The notes below the pieces were generated by a model. It saw only the letters and a list, made by a program, of their open reading frames with translations, was not told where the DNA came from and searched no databases. A stretch of 64,000 nt of DNA from Halorussus halophilus. Its GTDB lineage: Archaea > Halobacteriota > Halobacteria > Halobacteriales > Haladaptataceae. Shown here piece by piece: positions 25,273-33,673 of this stretch (position 1 is its first letter; the number at the start of each line of letters is the position of its first letter). The DNA lies in contig NZ_CP044523.1 in the NCBI RefSeq assembly GCF_008831545.1, forward strand, positions 1,674,001-1,738,000, written 5' to 3'. Position numbers and translations under genes: made by a program.

Positions 25273-27060
25273 ATGGTTCGCGACCAGACGACCGACGAAG
25301 AGCGCGCACGCGAGAATCACACAGTAAACCGCCGAAACTACCTGAAAGGCGTCTCGACAGCGGCCGCCGCCGCTACCGTCGGCGTCGGGTCGCTCACGGC
25401 CGCGACCGGAACCGCCGCGGCCGTCTCACGGTCGAGTTACACGATTCGGACGGACACGGCCGAAGAGACGACGGTCTACGTCATCGACGCCGACGAAGCA
25501 GGGCCGACCGTGATGGTCGTCGGTGGGATGCACGGCGACGAAGAAGCAGGGTACATGACCGCCAACAAAATCAAGGACTGGTCCATCGACCGCGGAAAAC
25601 TGGTCGTCCTCCCCGAAGCGAACAAGAAAGCCATCAACAACAACAGTCGGAACGCCAATCTCGCTGGGAACGACGACGGCGTGGTCGACCTCAACGACCA
25701 GTTCCCCGAAGGCTCGTCTCCGGACGGCTACCTCCCCGAAGCAATCTGGGGCGTCGTCACCGACGAGAACATCGACTTCCTCTGGGACATGCACTCGGCG
25801 CGAGGGCGATACAAGAACGGTAGTGGTAGCAGCGTCGGACAGGCCCTCTTCTCGACGGTGGCTGGAGATGCCGAGCGCCACCGATACCACCTCCAGTCGT
25901 ACCTCAACGACAACTACGTCCAGAACTCCGAGAACGACTTCACCGGTGCGACGAGCGGTTCGGTGAAACCGATGCTCAAGCACAAGGTCGGCGCCGACCT
26001 GAACACACCGGCGATGATCTTCGAGACGTACGAAGACTTGAACCTCGACCGCCAGATAATGTGGGGCACGACCGTCTTCCAAGAGTTCCTCCAAGACGAA
26101 GGCCTCCTCGACGAGAACCTCTCCTACGACGGCGACGGCCACGCGAAGAACACGCCGCAGGACAGCAACGACAAGAACTCCGGTCTCCAGTTCGGCGTCT
26201 CCAACGAATACGGCCAGAACGTCTCGATTACGGACCTCGAAATCCGGCCGGTGAACGGCGCGTCCGACCAACTGCGCGACCACACGCTCGAAGAGGGCAA
26301 GTGGAAGAGCGAACTGTTCATCGACGCCGACGTGCAGAACGGCCTCACCGACGTGAACAACGGCCTGTCACTGCCCGGTACCATCGACTTAGACGCCGAC
26401 GGCCACAGCGACAGCGCCGACAAGGAAGCCATCCTGTCGAGTGGCAGTAGCTCGAAAGTGTCGCTCTACCAGTTCAAACTGAACGGGTCGCCGACCAACA
26501 TGGGGGCCGAAGAGTGTGAGTTCACGCTCCACTACGAGATGGCCGACGGCACTCGTGGCTTCGATACCTTCACTGTCTCCGGGTTCCACCGTCTCGAATA
26601 CACCGGTGACGCCAAGCCAATCAACGCGCCCGAGGACAGCAACAACCACAGCTCTGGCGTTCACTTCTCCGTCGGGAACAACACCCACTCGGAGATGACC
26701 ATCGAGGAGATGACTATCGACCCCGCGAACTCCAATATCGACCAACTGCGCGACCACACCTACCAAGAGAGCAAGTGGAACAGCGAACTCGTCATCGAAG
26801 CTGACGTGCAGAACGGTCTCACCGACGTGAACAACGGACTCTCACTGCCCGGTACCATCGACTTGGACGCCGACGGCCACAGCGACAGCGCCGACAAGAA
26901 CGCCGTCCTCTCGTCCGGGACGACTGCCGATGTCTTCCTCTACCAGTTCAAGGCCGGTGGCTCCCCGATAGACCTCGTGGGCGAAGACATCGACATCACC
27001 ATCGACTACTCGCTCGCCAGCGGAAGCAGTGGCTCGGAGACGTTCACGCTCTCGCTATAA
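25273..27060 (+). CDS. Tat-exported M14/AspA-SGD-like metallocarboxypeptidase with duplicated C-terminal domain
   Basis: 595 residues. A twin-arginine signal (NRRNYLKGVSTAAAAATVGV) targets it for export. Residues about 65-290 have the zinc-peptidase pattern of the M14/succinylglutamate-desuccinylase group: VVGGMHGDEEAG (HxxE), later DMHSARG (third His) and a Glu in FETYEDLN. Two tandem C-terminal copies (about 310-445 and 450-595) each contain QLRDHT, a 33-residue identical block and IDLDADGHSDSAD, a DxDxDGxxDxxD calcium-binding-like loop. AT-rich TATA-like sequence precedes the ATG. The substrate is probably extracellular peptide or amide; unproven. Confidence 0.82.
   Translation: MVRDQTTDEERARENHTVNRRNYLKGVSTAAAAATVGVGSLTAATGTAAAVSRSSYTIRTDTAEETTVYVIDADEAGPTVMVVGGMHGDEEAGYMTANKIKDWSIDRGKLVVLPEANKKAINNNSRNANLAGNDDGVVDLNDQFPEGSSPDGYLPEAIWGVVTDENIDFLWDMHSARGRYKNGSGSSVGQALFSTVAGDAERHRYHLQSYLNDNYVQNSENDFTGATSGSVKPMLKHKVGADLNTPAMIFETYEDLNLDRQIMWGTTVFQEFLQDEGLLDENLSYDGDGHAKNTPQDSNDKNSGLQFGVSNEYGQNVSITDLEIRPVNGASDQLRDHTLEEGKWKSELFIDADVQNGLTDVNNGLSLPGTIDLDADGHSDSADKEAILSSGSSSKVSLYQFKLNGSPTNMGAEECEFTLHYEMADGTRGFDTFTVSGFHRLEYTGDAKPINAPEDSNNHSSGVHFSVGNNTHSEMTIEEMTIDPANSNIDQLRDHTYQESKWNSELVIEADVQNGLTDVNNGLSLPGTIDLDADGHSDSADKNAVLSSGTTADVFLYQFKAGGSPIDLVGEDIDITIDYSLASGSSGSETFTLSL
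26326..26424 (+). repeat. In-gene 99-bp repeat, unit 1 (unit 2 at 26800-26898)
   Basis: The two 99-bp units encode 33 identical residues and differ at only five third-codon positions, while flanking parts of the duplicated domains have diverged. Each unit includes the DxDxDGxxDxxD loop. Confidence 0.85.
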
Positions 27061-27544
27061 CCGCCGAACCTTCCCCAACAACCACTCTTTTTGATGCCCT
27101 ACGAGTTCGAGACGACGTACCGCGACCGGCAACCCCTCTTGAAAGCTGCGCAAATACAGCCGTTTGCTTTCGGAAATAGAGCCGTTACAGAAAGATGACG
27201 CGAGAGCGTCACAGACAGACCAGCAACTACAGCCGTTGTGACATCGTGACTCCGGCCACTCTCTCGCCGGGAGTTCCACGAAGGACTGCATCCGTCGCTA
27301 CCGCTCCCGGTAGCGATTCCCTCCAACGATTGCACGCACGTTCCGAGCCAAGACGCACGGTAGGTGGGTGGGGTGGATGGTTTTCAGAAATTTTCTCCCG
27401 GTAGCGGTTGCTACGAGTCACTTCGCACCATCGTCTCGGCAATTGAAACTTCTCCCAGAGCTAGCATTCGAAAGCGAGCGGTTCGAAGAACCCGAGCATC
27501 GCGATTCACCGCGAACGAGATTCCGGAAGAATCTCGAAGTGGAG

Positions 27545-27578
27545 CGGCGTCTTGGCGAACGTAGTGAGCCAAGGCTCG
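27545..27578 (-). repeat. Short dispersed hairpin module (inverted copy of 9736-9770)
   Basis: On the minus strand it reads CGAGCCTTGGCTCAC, then TACG, then TTCGCCAAGACGCCG, matching 9736-9770 except in the central bases and one position near the end. It can fold through CTTGGC/GCCAAG. Confidence 0.5.
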
Positions 27579-27631
27579 GAAGCCGAGCGGAGCGAGTCTT
27601 CCGGCGAACGCCGCGGAACGCGAAGCGAGCG

Positions 27632-27739
27632 CGTCCGAGGAACCACCGGAGGTGGTGACGACGTGATTTTCATCAACGTTTTGCCAGCGAAGCAGCCAGA
27701 AGCCTCTGGCTTCTGGCAACTGAGCGCAGCAAAAGGTTG
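27632..27739 (+). repeat. Structured intergenic repeat, family 2, copy 2
   Basis: Hairpin ACCACC/GGTGGT, then the box GATTTTCATCAACGTTTTGC (27665-27684), then a perfect 10-bp hairpin GCCAGAAGCC/GGCTTCTGGC at 27695-27717, then CGCAGCAAAAGGTTG at 27725-27739. Boxes, order and spacing match the copy at 668-790. It abuts the 3' end of tRNA-Lys. Confidence 0.6.
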
Positions 27740-27740
27740 A

Positions 27741-27814
27741 CGGGCCGGAAGGGATTTGAACCCCTGACCGTCTGATTAAGAGTCAGACGCTCTCCCTAAC
27801 TGAGCTACCGGCCC
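27741..27814 (-). tRNA. tRNA-Lys (CTT)
   Basis: Minus-strand sequence starts GGGCCGGTAGCTCAGTTAGG, has anticodon arm CTGAC-TCTTAAT-CAG (anticodon CTT), T arm AGGGG-TTCAAAT-CCCTT and acceptor 3' strand CCGGCCC, pairing with GGGCCGG. The discriminator is G; CCA is not encoded. No intron. The 3' end touches a family-2 repeat. Confidence 0.95.
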
Positions 27815-27991
27815 AACGCATTCTGACGTAACGCCGGGTAACTGAAATACGTTTCCTTTCGCACCGACAACCAGCCGGAGTCGAGTACGGCGATTTCACC
27901 CGAAAAATACGAGCGAGCGTGCCGAGTTGTCCGTTCCAGAGAAAGACGCTCCGGGACTGTTAAGTGTGGCCCGGAGCAACGCGACACTATC

Positions 27992-29443
27992 ATGAGCGCC
28001 GGGATTACTATCTCCTCGATGTCCGACTACGCTATCTTAGGGTGTGGTAGCGTCGGGCACGCTGTCGCCGAGGAACTCGTCGAGCAGGGCAAAGACGTCC
28101 TCATCATCGACCGTGACGAGGACCGCGTCGAGGCACTGCGCGACCAAGACCTCAACGCCCAGACGGCCGATATCCGCGAGGAGGCGACCGTAGACACCGT
28201 CGCCGACAACGAAGCCGTTCTCATCCTCTCGTCGGACGTGGAGGCGAACAAGGAGGCCGTTCGAAACATCCGCGAGAACGGGAGCGAGCAGTTCATCGTG
28301 GTCCGAGCGAGCGACCCCGTCTCCGAAGACGAACTGACCGAACTGGGCGCGGACGTGGTCATCAACCCCTCGACGGTCATCGCCGACTCGGCACTGCGGG
28401 CACTCGAGACCGGCGAACTCGAACACAAGGCCCAGAAACTCGCCGACGTCATCGAGGAGTCGGACGGCAAACTCGCCATCATCACCCACGACAACCCGGA
28501 CCCCGACTCCATCGCCAGCGCGACGGCCCTGCAGGCTATCGCCGACTCGCTCGGCGTGGAGGCCGACATCCTCTACATCGGCGACATCGGCCACCAAGAG
28601 AACCGCGCGTTCGTCAACCTGCTCGGCATCGAGTTGCTCTCCTACGACGAGACGGACATCTCTGGGTACGACAAAGTCGCGCTCGTAGACCACGCGAAGG
28701 CGACCGAATCTACCTTCGACAAGCCGGTCGATATCTTCATCGACCACTTCGAACCCGACGAGGAGTACGAAGCTGAGTTCGTGGACGTTCGCCCCGGCGT
28801 GAGTTCGACCTCGACGATTCTGACGAAGTACATCCAAGAGTTCGACATCAGCATCGGCGAGGAAGTCGCGACCGCACTGCTCTACGGTATTCGCGCGGAA
28901 ACGTTGGACTTCAAACGCGACACTACCCCCGCAGACCTCACTGCCGCGGCGTTCCTCTACCCGTTCGCCAACCACGACACGCTCGAACAGGTCGAGTCGC
29001 CGTCGATGTCCCCCGAGACGCTGGACGTGCTCGCGGAGGCCATCACGAACCGCGAAGTACAGGGGAGTCACCTCGTCAGCAACGCGGGATTCATCCGCGA
29101 CCGCGACGCCCTCACACAGGCCGCCTCGCACCTACTGAATCTGGAAGGCATCACGACGACTGCCGTCTTCGGTATCTCGGACGACACCATCTATCTCGCC
29201 GCTCGCTCGAAGGACATCCGCATGAACATCGGCAAGGTGCTCCAGGACGCCTTCGGCGAAATCGGCGAAGCCGCAGGCCACTCGACGCAGGCCAGCGTCG
29301 AGATTCCGCTCGGCATCTTCACCGGCATCGAGACGACCGACGACAACCGAGACACCCTGCTCTCGCTCACGGAAGAAGCGGTCAAGCGAAAACTGTTCGA
29401 CGCGATGGGCGTCGAGAGCGGCGAAGGCGGAAACGGAAATTAA
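27992..29443 (+). CDS. RCK/TrkA-N plus DHH-DHHA1 phosphoesterase fusion
   Basis: 483 residues. The N-terminus is a Rossmann RCK (TrkA-N) domain: YAILGCGSVGHAVAEEL, VLIIDRDEDRVEALRDQ, AVLILSSD. From about residue 150 a DHH phosphoesterase follows: AIITHDNPDPDSIASA (DHNPDxD metal loop), DHAKATE, IFIDHFEPD, and a DHHA1 domain toward the C-terminus. DHH-DHHA1 enzymes cleave cyclic dinucleotides, oligoribonucleotides or pAp; the RCK part senses nucleotides or K+. A TATA-like TTAAGT at 27959-27964 sits about 30 nt before the ATG at 27992; a second in-frame ATG at 28019 is the alternative start. Confidence 0.85.
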   Translation: MSAGITISSMSDYAILGCGSVGHAVAEELVEQGKDVLIIDRDEDRVEALRDQDLNAQTADIREEATVDTVADNEAVLILSSDVEANKEAVRNIRENGSEQFIVVRASDPVSEDELTELGADVVINPSTVIADSALRALETGELEHKAQKLADVIEESDGKLAIITHDNPDPDSIASATALQAIADSLGVEADILYIGDIGHQENRAFVNLLGIELLSYDETDISGYDKVALVDHAKATESTFDKPVDIFIDHFEPDEEYEAEFVDVRPGVSSTSTILTKYIQEFDISIGEEVATALLYGIRAETLDFKRDTTPADLTAAAFLYPFANHDTLEQVESPSMSPETLDVLAEAITNREVQGSHLVSNAGFIRDRDALTQAASHLLNLEGITTTAVFGISDDTIYLAARSKDIRMNIGKVLQDAFGEIGEAAGHSTQASVEIPLGIFTGIETTDDNRDTLLSLTEEAVKRKLFDAMGVESGEGGNGN

Positions 29444-29455
29444 CAGTCGATACTG

Positions 29456-29752
29456 TTAGGCTACTACTTCTGCGTCCTCTTCGTTCTCTGGCTGCTGCAG
29501 TCGTTCGATAATATCGTTGATGAGAACTACGTCGCCGACAGCGCGAACCCAACGGTAGGGAATCATCACGCCTTGGCCACCCTCTGTGACGTTCGTAAAT
29601 AGTTCGCTGTTGAGTTCGCCCAGTGCAAGTCCGGTCACGGCGCACGCATCGACGTTCAGTCGTACGTCCTCGATTTCCCCCACGAACACGCCGTTGTTGG
29701 AGTACACCTCCCGTCCGACTAAGGTAGTTATCTCCTGCGGTGTTCCGTCCAT
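29456..29752 (-). CDS. PRC-barrel domain protein, CdpB-like
   Basis: 98 residues forming one PRC-barrel: ITTLVGREVYSNNGVFVGEIEDV, VTGLALGELN, VMIPYRWVRAVGDVVLIND, then an acidic tail. Small PRC-barrel proteins CdpB1 and CdpB2 were shown in Halobacteria to act with SepF at the FtsZ division ring, and CdpB1-type genes, as I recall, adjoin a DHH-family gene as here. I infer a cell-division role, moderately sure. It converges on the RCK-DHH gene, with only 12 bp between stop codons. Confidence 0.8.
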   Translation of the reverse strand: MDGTPQEITTLVGREVYSNNGVFVGEIEDVRLNVDACAVTGLALGELNSELFTNVTEGGQGVMIPYRWVRAVGDVVLINDIIERLQQPENEEDAEVVA

Positions 29753-29851
29753 GTTAAAACTGATTGTGCGGGGTGGGTATTAACTTTTGGTAGAACGCTC
29801 CAAAACGATGGTATTCGGTGTTCGGTTGGAAGCTCGCCGAAGCACGAACCC

Positions 29852-30517
29852 TTACGATTCTCCGTTCGCGGTCGGATACACCGTCTGTTCGATGAGCGAC
29901 TTCACACCGCGCCGAAACAGTTGCGACGCGGAGTTCGGAGACACGTCGAGGTGGTCCCCGAGTTCCGAGAGCGACGCCTCGCGCGGAATCTTGAGATACC
30001 CCGTATCGATTGTCGCGACGAGTAGCTCTCGCTGACGGTCGGTGAGTCCGGGGAAGCCAGTCGAGTGCTCGCTGGTCGCTTCCGTCTGGAGTCGCCGCAC
30101 TTCGATGTCGAAGTCGTGTTCGCGACAGAAGTCCCGGAACTGCTCGAACGACTGCCACTGCGGGAAGACGACGCGGAACTGCCACTTCGAGGCAGTCACG
30201 GTCAGCTTTCGAACGAGAGCATCTTCCTCGACCAGCAGTGGGTAGAGGTACGGTAGCTCATCGTCCTCGGCCAGTTGGAGCCGAAACAGGTCTCGTTCGT
30301 CCGTCTCGGTCAGCCGACGGCTCGTCGAGACAGTCGGGTCGTCGTCGAGCGCGGCTCCGAACGCGTCGATGTCGCCGTCGGCCCAGAGGAGTGTCTGTAC
30401 TCGACCGTCGTCTACGACGTCGGAACGTTCCCACGTGAGTCGCGTCTCCGGAGTCTCTGCGAGTGTCCTCCGGAGCGCGGGATGGTTCACGTCGAACTCG
30501 GCGAGTATCATAGTCAT
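29852..30517 (-). CDS. Bacterio-opsin activator-type HTH regulator (2 of 3)
   Basis: 221 residues with the same layout as the gene at 14440-15096. An N-terminal sensor-like region (MILAEFDVNHPALRRTL, LTWERSDVVDDGRVQTLLWA, YLYPLLVEEDALVRKLTVTA) precedes a C-terminal HTH_10 domain (LTDRQRELLVATIDTGYLKI, then LGDHLDVSPNSASQLFRRG). Its closest window relative appears to be the copy at 14440, not its neighbour at 30654, judging by shared segments. Targets are unknown. Confidence 0.85.
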   Translation of the reverse strand: MTMILAEFDVNHPALRRTLAETPETRLTWERSDVVDDGRVQTLLWADGDIDAFGAALDDDPTVSTSRRLTETDERDLFRLQLAEDDELPYLYPLLVEEDALVRKLTVTASKWQFRVVFPQWQSFEQFRDFCREHDFDIEVRRLQTEATSEHSTGFPGLTDRQRELLVATIDTGYLKIPREASLSELGDHLDVSPNSASQLFRRGVKSLIEQTVYPTANGES

Positions 30518-30653
30518 GGTGGGCTATGGAGACCGGGACTCCGAGTTACTCCCGAGCGGGGGAGCCCCGTTTGTACTCTTACTGAGTCCTGAATAAGGAA
30601 ACACGGCAGGGCTGTCTCTACAAGAGATTTAAGTCAGAATTGAAGGTTAGTTG

Positions 30654-31304
30654 TCATATGGTCTCCGAGAGAAGGACGTTGCGAAGCACTCGCTCGTTCC
30701 CGCGTCGGAGTCTGTCGGAGAACGCCTGCTGGGAAATGTCGAGTTCGCCGGCTAGCTCTTCCATCGACACGTCGCGTGGCGTGTCGAAGTATCCGCGCCT
30801 GAGTGCGAGGACGAGGGCTTCTCGTTGCTCCGAAGTGAGGTCGAACGATCGCCCCCGAATACTCTCTTCGGTGAGCGAGTAGACTCGCTCGATGTGGATG
30901 GAGATGTCGTGGTCGGTGCAGTAGTTGTAGAACTCTGCGACGCGCTCGTGGTCGAGGAATCGCACGTGGAACGTCCACTCGGAGTTACCGCTCGCCACGA
31001 GTACCGTCCCCTCGGTTTTGACGATGCCCTGTACCAAGTCCTCGTAGTTGCCGGTCCAATCGACGCGGTAGAGGACGCGCTCACCGACGCTGTCGAGCGC
31101 GGTGAGGTTCTCGATGTAGTCGCTGTCTCGGACCCCGCGTTCGAGCTGTTCGACGTCACCCCCCCGAACCCAGAAGAACGGCATGACCGATTTCGGCGTC
31201 GGAACGACGCGTTCGAGTTCGATGTACATCCCCTCTTGTTCACCCAGCGACCGGCCGAGTGCGAACGAATCCGCAGTCACAGTAAATTCGACGACGACGC
31301 TCAT
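30654..31304 (-). CDS. Bacterio-opsin activator-type HTH regulator (3 of 3)
   Basis: 216 residues. The N-terminal half differs from the other two copies (VVEFTVTADSFALGRSL, ERVVPTPKSVMPFFWVRGGD) and resembles the sensor part of haloarchaeal Bat-type regulators that follow MSVVVEFTV. The C-terminal HTH_10 reads LTSEQREALVLALRRGYFDT then LAGELDISQQAFSDRLRRG. A TATA-like AGTATACTT lies 30-40 nt before the ATG on the minus strand. It is adjacent to, but 136 bp from, the regulator at 29852. Confidence 0.85.
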   Translation of the reverse strand: MSVVVEFTVTADSFALGRSLGEQEGMYIELERVVPTPKSVMPFFWVRGGDVEQLERGVRDSDYIENLTALDSVGERVLYRVDWTGNYEDLVQGIVKTEGTVLVASGNSEWTFHVRFLDHERVAEFYNYCTDHDISIHIERVYSLTEESIRGRSFDLTSEQREALVLALRRGYFDTPRDVSMEELAGELDISQQAFSDRLRRGNERVLRNVLLSETI

Positions 31305-31572
31305 TCGTGTCGTCGTATGTGCTCCACCAAAGTATACTATCCGCTGTTACTTCGTCCGGCAAAGGGTTCGAATCACGGCTTCTCGGGTTGATTCAGTACG
31401 GATAGCCGACACGCGTATTATAAACGTCGGGACAGAACAGCCAGTTTGGGGGCAGTGATGTGGGATGCCAGCCCAGGATGACAACCATGCGCCAATGCGC
31501 ATCATGATAATGGGGAACATACTACAAAAACCTGTCTGTGGCCGCGAATAATACGAGATTCAGGGCTGACAT

Positions 31573-32712
31573 CTAGTCGAGTTCGTCGGCGACCGCTCCG
31601 AATCGACTCACAGCTTCCTGCATGTTCTGACTCTCCTGGCAGACGCCGACCCGGAATTTCTCGGGGTCGTCGAAGAAGCGACCGGGAGAGACGAGCGTGT
31701 CTGCCTCCCAAGCCGCCGCAGTGACTTCGTCGCCGTCGGCCGAGTCGTGGGCGAGGAACGCGAACGGACACGAGTCGGCGACGTAGCCCGAAACGTCCTC
31801 GCGAGTAGCGACGAGCTCCGCGAGCAGGTCGTGGTTCGCCCGAATTCGGTCCCGCGACTCTGCCGCCAACTCCGAGGCGTGAGCGAGCGCGCGACGCGCA
31901 AGTCGGCGACTCGGTTCCGCAACTGCGGGGACGTGATACTTGACCTGCTGGGCGCGCTCCACGAACTCCTCGTCGGCGATTAGCCAGCCGAGTCGCACGC
32001 CCCCGAAGCCGAAGAACTTCGTCAGGGAGTTCGTGACGACCGTGTACGGCAGACTCGCGGCCGTCGGTCCGCCAAACGCGCCTTCGACCGGTTTTGCACC
32101 GAACGGTGCGTACACCTCGTCCACGAGCAGTCGCGCGTCGGCGTCGGCGACGGTTCGGGCGACTTCCGACAGCGTCTCGCGACTCACTCGGCGACCCGAG
32201 GGATTGTGGCGGTTCGTCACCGTAACGCACGTCGTGTCGGCCGTCATCGCCCCTTCGACTCTCCCGGGGTCGAGTGCGTAGTCGTCTTCGGTGGGTCGCC
32301 GGAAGCGGTCCACAGTTGCGCCGAGTCCCGCGGGCGTCGCAGTCAGCGGTTCGTAGCCCGGTTTCTCGACCAGCACGCGGTCGGTGGCCGTTGCTGCGCT
32401 CTCTTCGTCACTGCCAGCAGTTGCGTCGCCTTCGTCCTCGGACGGGTCGCGGAGCGTCGCCGCCACCGCGAGGAAGTTCGCGTGCGTCGCCCCTGCGGTC
32501 ACGAGGACGTTCTCGGGAGCTACGTCGTACGCGTCCGCGAGGAGGGCTTCCACCGTCACGTCTTCGGGCGGTGCCGGAAGGCCAGCCAGTGCCGGGGGAA
32601 CGACTTCGTCGGGTCCGGGCGGCGTGCGACGGAGGTCGCTCGACCCTAAGTCGAACTCGGCGCGCTCCGGACGGCCGGTAATCCAGTCGAGATACTCGAT
32701 GTCGGGGAACAC
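31573..32712 (-). CDS. PLP-dependent class I/II aminotransferase
   Basis: 379 residues with fold-type I landmarks: VTAGATHANFLAV, VLVEKPGYEPL, VTVTNRHNPSGR (NPSG loop), LLVDEVYAPFG (Asp binding the pyridine nitrogen), and TNSLTKFFGFGGVRLGW carrying the PLP-linked Lys. It transfers an amino group between an amino acid and a 2-oxo acid; the amino-acid substrate is not evident. An acidic Asp/Glu/Ser insertion near residue 95 is typical of haloarchaeal proteins. The region 31305-31572 before it holds only a doubtful 28-codon frame. Confidence 0.88.
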   Translation of the reverse strand: MFPDIEYLDWITGRPERAEFDLGSSDLRRTPPGPDEVVPPALAGLPAPPEDVTVEALLADAYDVAPENVLVTAGATHANFLAVAATLRDPSEDEGDATAGSDEESAATATDRVLVEKPGYEPLTATPAGLGATVDRFRRPTEDDYALDPGRVEGAMTADTTCVTVTNRHNPSGRRVSRETLSEVARTVADADARLLVDEVYAPFGAKPVEGAFGGPTAASLPYTVVTNSLTKFFGFGGVRLGWLIADEEFVERAQQVKYHVPAVAEPSRRLARRALAHASELAAESRDRIRANHDLLAELVATREDVSGYVADSCPFAFLAHDSADGDEVTAAAWEADTLVSPGRFFDDPEKFRVGVCQESQNMQEAVSRFGAVADELD

Positions 32713-32786
32713 GCCGGGGAGTACGGCGAGGAGGGAATTAATCTTCGGGAAGCGGACGCGAGTCGAAAACTAGTCCGAATCCTCGG

Positions 32787-33215
32787 CTACTGAAGCGCTT
32801 CGGTCGTGTTCCACGCGTTCGCCGCCAGTTCCTCGAACTCCGATTCTGCCCTCTCAGCCAGCGGGATGGTCCCGTGATAGGGGTCGGGATTGTCGTCCAG
32901 ACCCGCGACCGTCCGAATCGCGTCGGCGAGCGACTCGTAGTTGTCGCCGACGACGTCCTGAACCAGCGTCGGCATGCCCGCCCGCTCACAGAGTTCGCGG
33001 GCGGCCTCGCGGCCGACCCAAACTTGCTGTTCGTCTCTGTCCACGAACACCATCGCAAACGGCGTCTCGCCGAACTGCGCGCGGAGGAAGTTTTGAGCAG
33101 ACTCGTCTTCCCACGCGATTGCTCCGATTCCTTTCAGTCGTCGGAGCGCGGAGGCGGCCGCCGAGCAGAACGGACACTCCCCGTCGTAGACGAGGACAGC
33201 GTGGTAGTCGCTCAT
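32787..33215 (-). CDS. DUF393 (DCC-type) thiol-disulfide oxidoreductase-like protein
   Basis: 142 residues. The DxxCxxC motif YDGECPFCSAA at the N-terminus and WVGREAARELCERAG in the middle are characteristic of DUF393, a small thioredoxin-like family. The partner or substrate is unknown. It is first in a codirectional run, DUF393, [2Fe-2S] ferredoxin, ferritin-like, with short gaps (31 bp and 64 bp in genome order), suggesting redox or iron handling. Confidence 0.82.
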   Translation of the reverse strand: MSDYHAVLVYDGECPFCSAAASALRRLKGIGAIAWEDESAQNFLRAQFGETPFAMVFVDRDEQQVWVGREAARELCERAGMPTLVQDVVGDNYESLADAIRTVAGLDDNPDPYHGTIPLAERAESEFEELAANAWNTTEALQ

Positions 33216-33246
33216 GGTCGGAAACTCGACTGCCGAAAAGTTAGGA

Positions 33247-33609
33247 CTAGCGTTTCGACCGACCCGGTGGCTCGTCGTGTTCCGCGCGATGGTCCAACAT
33301 TTCCTCGTACTGGCACGCTCGGATGTGGAGGTCCGAGCGTGGTTTGGCGGTACAGGGCAGAATCATGTCCTCTTCTTCGTCTACGTCGTAGTATCGCTTC
33401 GCGTGACTTTGGTCCACCTCGCCCGCCAGCAACTCTGCGGCGCAGGTCGTACACCAGCCTTGCTGGCAGTCGGCGGGCAGCCAGAGACCTGCCTCGCGGG
33501 CCGCCGCGAGGACGTACTCGTCGGCGGCGACTTCAATTTCCACTGTCTCGCCCGCTCGCTCCACGTCGCAGTCTTCGGGCACTTCGATGGTGACTGCGTA
33601 GCTACTCAC
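33247..33609 (-). CDS. [2Fe-2S] ferredoxin
   Basis: 120 residues. The plant-type cluster motif is CQQGWCTTC with the distant fourth ligand in MILPCTAKP; the N-terminal beta-grasp part (YAVTIEVPEDCDVERAGETV) and acidic surface are typical of halophilic ferredoxins. The long haloarchaeal electron carrier usually has an N-terminal acidic insertion; this one is a shorter paralogue. It shuttles electrons to an unidentified partner, possibly the adjacent DUF393 or ferritin-like proteins. Confidence 0.9.
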   Translation of the reverse strand: MSSYAVTIEVPEDCDVERAGETVEIEVAADEYVLAAAREAGLWLPADCQQGWCTTCAAELLAGEVDQSHAKRYYDVDEEEDMILPCTAKPRSDLHIRACQYEEMLDHRAEHDEPPGRSKR

Positions 33610-33673
33610 GACTCGATTTCGGGACCGCGAAAGAATGAGGCTGTCGGCGGTCGAGTGGTCGAGAGACCGCCAG

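Larger units (their letters stand above)
27061..27740. other. 680-bp gene-free region rich in inverted repeats
   Basis: I find no convincing gene here. Several short open frames are basic, low in acidic residues and unlike haloarchaeal proteins. The region holds hairpins CGCTACC/GGTAGCG (about 27295-27315) and GAGATTC/GAATCTC (27518-27536), the inverted module at 27545-27578 and a family-2 repeat at 27632-27739. A T-run after the M14-like gene at about 27087-27092 may terminate its transcript. Confidence 0.6.

Noticed and set aside
27195-27658. Several open frames of 66-96 codons between the M14-like gene and tRNA-Lys
   Set aside because: Arg/Ser-rich, not acidic, and they run through inverted repeats.
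31465-31551. A 28-codon frame (MPAQDDNHAPMRI...) in a 268-bp gap
   Set aside because: Too short to support without homologues or a clear promoter; could be a real small protein but nothing shows it.
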